Part shown: piece after piece, positions 18,596 through 22,826 of the stretch
How positions within the stretch are numbered: the stretch's first letter is position 1
Layout: each line of letters starts with the position of its first letter
Assembly: GCA_026984595.1 (NCBI GenBank)
Contig: JALSRW010000059.1
Coordinates: 1 to 22,826 of the forward strand
Reading direction: 5' to 3'
Length of the DNA: 22,826 nt
DNA from: Alphaproteobacteria bacterium
GTDB taxonomy: Bacteria; Pseudomonadota; Alphaproteobacteria; Geminicoccales; Geminicoccaceae
Made by a program: the position numbers and the translations under genes
Notes under the pieces: generated by a model
Told to the model about the DNA's origin: nothing
The model's input: only the letters and a program-made list of their open reading frames with translations
The model's database searches: none

Positions 18596-20308
18596 TCAGC
18601 TCTTGGATTGCGTATCGACGAGCAGGCGGCGGACATATCTGTCGAGTTCGGCGATCGCCGCCAGCGCCGCCAGCCGTGCTTCTGCCAGTTCCACCCACTC
18701 GCGGGCCGCCGCATTACCGGCTTCGACCAGCGGCTCGAGCGCCGCCACGGCGTCGGCGAGGCGTCCGTCCGCCAATGCGTTGCGCGCCCGATCGACCGCC
18801 GCCGCGGCGGGATCGAGGGCTTCGCCCCGGCGTCGGATGGTGACCAGCGCCTCCAGATTGCTGCGGGTCTTTTCCAGCATCGAATCGCCGCCGGTGGCGC
18901 GACCGCGCATGGCCGGCGCGAGGGCGGCGAAGCGCTCGCGCAGCCGGGCGAGAGTGGGAACCCCGGACTCGGCATAGGGCTCGAGCTTCGCCACCAGGGC
19001 CTGCAGCTTCCGGTCGTCGCCGGCCAACGCCGCGATGTCGGCCAGCGGCTGGGCGAGGCTGCCGCCCTGGAGGGTGGCCAGCGACAGGCTGTTGGCGGCG
19101 AGCACCAGCCCCACCGCCCGCTGTCTCGCGCTGCGCAGGGTGGCGAGCTGCGCCTCGAGGCCGGCGGCCCGCTCGGCCAGGCTTTCGGTGCTGCGGTCGA
19201 GCTCGCCGAGGCGCTCGCCGAAGGCGGTGAGGCGGCGATCGAAGGCCGCGAGCTCGTCGTCCAGCGTCCGGAGCGAGCCGGCCACCCGGGTCAGGCGCTG
19301 GTCCAAGCCCCCGACCGTGCTCGCGAGATCCTCGCGCGCCTTGCGCAGCCCGTCCTGGAGCGCGGCGATGCGGGCGAGCAGGGTCTCGCGATCGGCTTCG
19401 AGCCGGGCCAGCGTCTCCTCGAGTCCGCCCAGTTCGTTGGTCAGCCGCTGTTCGAGCTTGGCCAGTGCCGCCCGCAGTTCCCGGTCGCGGGCTTCGAGCG
19501 CGTCCAGCCGCTCGCGCAGCGCATCGGCCGCGGGACCTGCCGTCTGTCCGCCGGCGGGCAGCGCGCCGGCCAGTTTCTCGATCCGCGTTTCGAGGGCGGC
19601 GAGACGATCACCGAGCGCACCGACGGTCTCGAGGTCGGGCTGGATTTCCGCGAGCCGCCGCTCGAGCGCAGCCAGGCGTTCGCCACGCCCGGCCACCTCG
19701 CCGGCGAGGCCGTCGAGACGTTCCGGCAGCGTTTCGAGGGATGTCAGCCGCTCGCGCAGCGCGGCCACCTGCCCGGCCAGCTCCTCCAGCCGACCGCCGA
19801 GATCGCGGCTGCTTCCCTCGATGGCGGCGAGCCGATCCGGGATCTCGCTTTCGAGCTTGTCGAGACGTGTACCGACGGCTTCGATCCGGCTCACCAGCCG
19901 CGTATCCGGCGGGGCCATGTAGAGAACGATCAGGGCGACGGCCGCACCGCCCACCAGCCCGGCCAGCAGCGGCAGCCACCAGCCCGGTCCGGAAGGCGGC
20001 GGTGGCGCGCCGCTCCCGATCGGAGCGGTCTCGAGGGAGGCGGTCTCGGCAGCGGAAGCCGCGTCGCTCGGAGTCGTGGACGCGGCGGTCCTGCCGGCTT
20101 CGGAGTCCGTCACCGGATCACCGCTGCCGCCGGGACCGGCGGCACTCCCCGGTACGGCCTCCTCCTCTCTCCCGGCAGGCGCGTCTTGCGGGGGGGAGGC
20201 GTCGACCTCGGGTTTGCGGGTCGAAGATGCTGTTCGCGCGCCCCGCGCCCCGCTCTGCCGCCCTCTTCCGGATCCGCCAGCGCTCCCTGACTGTCGGCTG
20301 CGCGCCAT
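18596..20308 (-). CDS. mic60: Mitofilin/Mic60 family inner-membrane protein
   Basis: This looks like the alphaproteobacterial relative of the mitochondrial cristae-junction protein Mic60. The protein has 570 residues. Positions 1-108 are a low-complexity cytoplasmic tail rich in Ala, Gly, Ser and Pro. One membrane helix follows at about 110-131 (WWLPLLAGLVGGAAVALIVLY), then a long periplasmic coiled coil at about 138-400 (repeats such as RLDKLE, RLAALE, RLDALE). The helical C-terminal mitofilin-like domain is at about 405-570. In studied alphaproteobacteria Mic60 shapes the inner membrane and contacts the outer membrane. The ATG at 20308 has AAGGA about 10 nt upstream. It lies 90 nt after hemD and 18 nt before hemY. 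Assignment rests on architecture and neighbours, since the sequence is weakly conserved. Confidence 0.85.
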   Translation of the reverse strand: MARSRQSGSAGGSGRGRQSGARGARTASSTRKPEVDASPPQDAPAGREEEAVPGSAAGPGGSGDPVTDSEAGRTAASTTPSDAASAAETASLETAPIGSGAPPPPSGPGWWLPLLAGLVGGAAVALIVLYMAPPDTRLVSRIEAVGTRLDKLESEIPDRLAAIEGSSRDLGGRLEELAGQVAALRERLTSLETLPERLDGLAGEVAGRGERLAALERRLAEIQPDLETVGALGDRLAALETRIEKLAGALPAGGQTAGPAADALRERLDALEARDRELRAALAKLEQRLTNELGGLEETLARLEADRETLLARIAALQDGLRKAREDLASTVGGLDQRLTRVAGSLRTLDDELAAFDRRLTAFGERLGELDRSTESLAERAAGLEAQLATLRSARQRAVGLVLAANSLSLATLQGGSLAQPLADIAALAGDDRKLQALVAKLEPYAESGVPTLARLRERFAALAPAMRGRATGGDSMLEKTRSNLEALVTIRRRGEALDPAAAAVDRARNALADGRLADAVAALEPLVEAGNAAAREWVELAEARLAALAAIAELDRYVRRLLVDTQSKS

Positions 20309-20359
20309 TCCCGTACCGTCCTTCCGTTGGGTGGTTCGTGGTATCTCGCAGGCGCCCGA

Positions 20360-20378
20360 CGGGCCACCTCCGTGCCCG
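20360..20378. repeat. Imperfect hairpin in the hemD-mic60 gap
   Basis: On the minus strand CGGGCAC, a GGAG loop and GTGGCCCG can form a 7-bp stem with one bulged G. It lies midway in the 90-nt gap between hemD and mic60, the largest gap in the cluster. No T-run follows. It may slow or separate transcripts, or be chance. Confidence 0.3.
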
Positions 20379-20398
20379 GCCGGATCGGAACCGAAGCG

Positions 20399-21136
20399 CT
20401 AGCAGCTCGGCATATGCGCTTCAAGGCAGTCCAGGAGCGCCGTATGGTCGCGCTCCCGGGCGACGACGATCTCGAGCGAGGAAAGGTCGGTCACCTCTTC
20501 CGCCACCGCCTCGCTCAGACAGACGCAGAGCACCCCCTCGAGCCCTGCTTCGAGGCCGCTGTCCCGTACCAGCCTCGCGAAGGTGGCGGCGGTACGCGGC
20601 GAATAGAGCAGCACGGCACCGACCGCGCGGCGGCTCAGCGCATGTCTGGTTCGGGAGCCGATCTCCTCGCGCGGAGCGGTCTCGTAGACCACCACCCGCT
20701 CGTAGCTGAAGCCTTCCCGTTCGAGTTCGCCGGCGATGTCGCCGCGTACCTCGCGACCGCTCAGATGCAGCAGTTTGCCGCCCCGCGGATCGAGCTCCTC
20801 GACCACCCGCTCGACCAGCGATTGCCAGTCGCCGCGCGCCGCCCGCACATCGGTCGCCCCGCGCTGGCGCACCGCCCGCGCGGTGCCGCGTCCGACCGCG
20901 TACACCGGCAGCCCGGCCAGCTCCCGGCCGAGCGCATAGACGGCATTGGCGCTGGTCAGCAGAACCGCCTGCAGGCTTTCCGGCTGCGGCAGCGAAAAAG
21001 GGACGCGACGGGTCTCGAACACCGGATCCACCAATGTCAGATAGCCGCGCTCGCGCAGTTCCCGCGCCGTCTGCTCGCCCTGTTCGCGAGCCCGGGTGAT
21101 CAGGATCCAGCGCTTGCGTGCCCGACTTTCCATCAT
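20399..21136 (-). CDS. hemD: Uroporphyrinogen-III synthase
   Basis: HemD closes hydroxymethylbilane with inversion of ring D to give uroporphyrinogen III. The protein has 245 residues, a usual length. The family is poorly conserved, but ILITRAREQGEQTARELRERGY at the start, AVLLTSANAVYAL, LPVYAVGRGTARAVRQRGATDV, LHLSGREVRGDIAGEL, VVVYETAP and AVLLYSPRTAATF are typical segments of its two-lobed fold. The frame is open to 21250, inside hemC. The ATG at 21136 is chosen because GAGGA stands 6 nt upstream and it begins 16 nt after the hemC stop. A second ATG directly follows at 21133. Confidence 0.92.
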   Translation of the reverse strand: MMESRARKRWILITRAREQGEQTARELRERGYLTLVDPVFETRRVPFSLPQPESLQAVLLTSANAVYALGRELAGLPVYAVGRGTARAVRQRGATDVRAARGDWQSLVERVVEELDPRGGKLLHLSGREVRGDIAGELEREGFSYERVVVYETAPREEIGSRTRHALSRRAVGAVLLYSPRTAATFARLVRDSGLEAGLEGVLCVCLSEAVAEEVTDLSSLEIVVARERDHTALLDCLEAHMPSC

Positions 21137-21152
21137 CGGCAGTCCTCGACCT

Positions 21153-22097
21153 CTACCCGCCACCTTCGCCCGCGCCACCGTACCGGGATGCCCCGGAACG
21201 CAGCATGGAGGCCGCTTCCCGGGCCAGAATCGGTGCCGCCCCGGCCTCACCCCGTAGCTGCACCCTCTGCAAACAGCCGCCGTCCGGCTCGGCCAGCAGC
21301 CCCCGGAACCGCACGGAGCCTTCCGTCAGCTCGCAGAGGGCTGCGATCGGCGTCCGGCAGGATCCGTCGAGTGCGGCGAGAAACACGCGCTCGGCCTCGA
21401 TGCACAGCCGTGTATCGAGATGGTCGATCCGGGCGAGAAAGTCGAGGGTAGGATCGTCCCCGCTTCGCGCCTCGATGCCGATCGCCCCCTGCGCCACCGC
21501 CGGCAGCATCTCCTCGGCATCCAGAAGGCGGGTCGCCTCCTGCAGAAGGCCGAGACGCTGCAGCCCGGCGGCGGCGAGGAAGGTCGCCGCGATCTCGCCG
21601 CTCTTCACCTTGCGCAGGCGGGTCTGGACGTTGCCGCGCAGGTTGACGATACGAAGATCGGGGCGCTGCGCCCGGACCTGGGCGGCACGGCGCAGGGAGG
21701 CGGTACCGATCACCGCCCCCGACGGCAGTTCGGCGAGGCCGGTATCGGCAGGGCCGATCATCGCATCGCGCGGATCCGCCCGTGGCAGGCAGGCGGCGAT
21801 CTCGAGACCGGCCGGCAGCTCGGTCGGCATATCCTTCATCGAATGCACGGCGATGTCGATGGTCCCTGTCAGCAGAGCCTCCTCGATTTCCTTGGTGAAC
21901 AGGCCCTTGCCGCCGATCTCGGTGAGCGGGCGATCGACGAAGCGGTCGCCCGAAGTGCGGATGACCCGGACCGCGACGGCGTCGGGCTCGGCCAGCTCGG
22001 GGCAGGCGGCGGCGAGGGCGCGGCGCACGAGCTCGGCCTGGGCGAGGGCCAGGGGCGAGCCGCGGGTGCCGATGGTCAATCTGGCGGACGACTTCAC
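21153..22097 (-). CDS. hemC: Porphobilinogen deaminase (hydroxymethylbilane synthase)
   Basis: HemC joins four porphobilinogens into hydroxymethylbilane, the substrate of the next gene's product. The protein has 314 residues, the usual length. Visible are IGTRGSPLALAQAELV, GGKGLFTKEIEEALLTG followed by DIAVHSMKDMPTELP with the catalytic Asp, GTASLRRAAQVRAQRPDL, LRGNVQTRLRKV, and LDGSCRTPIAA with Cys247 as the dipyrromethane cofactor site. The frame runs open far upstream, across the tsaD region, but the family start is the GTG at 22097, with GGAAG about 8 nt before it. There is no ATG in a suitable place. It is the first gene of the cluster and is divergent from tsaD across 54 nt, so the two promoters must be close or overlapping. 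Confidence 0.95.
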   Translation of the reverse strand: MKSSARLTIGTRGSPLALAQAELVRRALAAACPELAEPDAVAVRVIRTSGDRFVDRPLTEIGGKGLFTKEIEEALLTGTIDIAVHSMKDMPTELPAGLEIAACLPRADPRDAMIGPADTGLAELPSGAVIGTASLRRAAQVRAQRPDLRIVNLRGNVQTRLRKVKSGEIAATFLAAAGLQRLGLLQEATRLLDAEEMLPAVAQGAIGIEARSGDDPTLDFLARIDHLDTRLCIEAERVFLAALDGSCRTPIAALCELTEGSVRFRGLLAEPDGGCLQRVQLRGEAGAAPILAREAASMLRSGASRYGGAGEGGG

Positions 22098-22151
22098 GCG
22101 AGAGCTTCCAAATCCATATGGTGGGGCGGCTTGTAGCAGAGGTGACGGCCG

Positions 22152-22826
22152 GTGACGACAGCGGTGAAGACGCGCGTGCTCGGAATCGAGACGAGCTGTG
22201 ACGAGACCGCCGCCGCAGTGCTGTGTGGCGGCGTGGTGCCCGAGATCGCGGCCCGCGCCCATGTGCAGAAGCTCGACCGGATGATCGCCTCGGTGATGGC
22301 CGAGGCCTCGCTGACCTTCGCCGATCTCGATGCCATCGCGGTCACCGCCGGTCCCGGGCTCGCCGGCGGGCTGCTGGTGGGGGTGACCACCGCCCAGGCG
22401 CTGGCCGCGGTCCATCGGCTGCCGCTCTATGCCGTCAATCATCTCGAGGCCCACGCCCTGACCGCGCGGCTCACCCACGGCGTCGCCTTTCCCTATCTGC
22501 TGCTGCTGATCTCCGGCGGGCACTGTCAGCTCCTGGTGGTCGAAGGGGTCGACCGCTACCGCCGGCTGGGCACCACCATCGACGATGCGGTGGGCGAAGC
22601 CTTCGACAAGGTCGCCAAGATGCTGGGCCTCGGATATCCCGGCGGGCCGGCCGTCGAGCTGCGGGCCCGCGACGGCGACCCCGGGCGCTTTGCGCTGCCG
22701 CGGCCGCTGCTGGGCCAGCCCGGCTGCCACTTTTCCTTCTCGGGGCTGAAAACGGCGGTGCGCCGGCGGATCCTCGAGCTCGGCCGGGAAGCGGCCGGCG
22801 ACCGGGCCATCGCCGATCTCTGTGCC
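22152..22826 (+). CDS. tsaD: tRNA N6-adenosine threonylcarbamoyltransferase TsaD (3' end cut by window edge)
   Basis: TsaD (Gcp) transfers threonylcarbamoyl to A37 of ANN-reading tRNAs, with TsaB and TsaE. 225 codons are visible of a usual 340-360. Visible are VLGIETSCDETAAAVL, VTAGPGLAGGLLVGVTTAQ, NHLEAHALTARL (the HxExH metal site, about 97-101), LLLLISGGHCQLLVV, GTTIDDAVGEAFDKVAKMLGLGYPGGPAVE and FSFSGLKTAVRR. The GTG at 22152 is the first start after an in-frame stop at 22143-22145, with GAGGTGA nearby. A GTG four codons later (22164) is possible. The repeated GGTGACG at 22141 and 22151 makes the exact start less certain. The missing part is the C-terminal third. Confidence 0.95.
   Translation, partial: MTTAVKTRVLGIETSCDETAAAVLCGGVVPEIAARAHVQKLDRMIASVMAEASLTFADLDAIAVTAGPGLAGGLLVGVTTAQALAAVHRLPLYAVNHLEAHALTARLTHGVAFPYLLLLISGGHCQLLVVEGVDRYRRLGTTIDDAVGEAFDKVAKMLGLGYPGGPAVELRARDGDPGRFALPRPLLGQPGCHFSFSGLKTAVRRRILELGREAAGDRAIADLCA

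Noticed and set aside
16997..20290. Open plus-strand frame of about 1,100 codons opposite hemY and mic60
   Set aside because: It is antisense to two recognisable genes, has no family features, and long reverse-strand open frames are common in GC-rich genes. Similar frames opposite the liu genes (816-2882, 3158-5770), maeB (8127-10856) and the GGDEF-EAL gene (12295-15087) were left out for the same reason.

Overview
The window is GC-rich chromosomal DNA whose gene content and order point to an alphaproteobacterium. The main clues are a mitofilin/Mic60 gene inside a hemC-hemD-mic60-hemY cluster divergent from tsaD, and a chimeric malic enzyme carrying a phosphotransacetylase-like tail. The species cannot be named from this sequence. 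Nothing looks mobile: no insertion sequence, integrase, phage gene or CRISPR array was seen. Genes are packed tightly and no gene-free stretch exceeds about 190 bases.

Layout from left to right. (1) 1-6932, minus strand: a leucine-catabolism (liu) operon read in the order isovaleryl-CoA dehydrogenase, a GST-kappa/2-hydroxychromene-2-carboxylate isomerase-like protein, methylcrotonyl-CoA carboxylase beta, methylglutaconyl-CoA hydratase, methylcrotonyl-CoA carboxylase alpha (biotin), and HMG-CoA lyase, which runs off the left edge. Spacings are 10, 3, 4, 7 and -4 nt, so cotranscription and translational coupling are likely. Together these enzymes take isovaleryl-CoA to acetoacetate and acetyl-CoA. 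(2) 6974-10640, minus strand: an MgtE Mg2+ transporter overlapping the 3' end of the malic enzyme gene maeB. Only 41 nt separate mgtE from the liu operon. (3) 10765-10851: tRNA-Leu(GAG), upstream of maeB and divergent from lipB. (4) 10905-12208, plus strand: lipB (octanoyltransferase) and an exported pentapeptide-repeat protein. (5) 12205-15075, minus strand: a multi-PAS GGDEF-EAL protein, convergent with the pentapeptide gene and sharing a CTAG at the stop codons. (6) 15264-16751, minus strand: the bifunctional NAD(P)H-hydrate repair enzyme. (7) 16891-16966: tRNA-Thr(CGT). (8) 17036-22097, minus strand: hemC, hemD, mic60 and hemY. (9) 22152 to the right edge, plus strand: tsaD, truncated by the window.

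The window is mostly core metabolism and housekeeping. I found no convincing undescribed system. The points most worth a second look are the GST-kappa-like gene inside the leucine operon, the heme/Mic60/HemY linkage, the maeB-mgtE-liu arrangement behind a tRNA-Leu gene, the tRNA-Leu promoter that seems to lie over the lipB start region, and a CXXCH motif in the first PAS domain of the GGDEF-EAL protein. Function calls rest on reading motifs by eye and recalling families; no database search was run.
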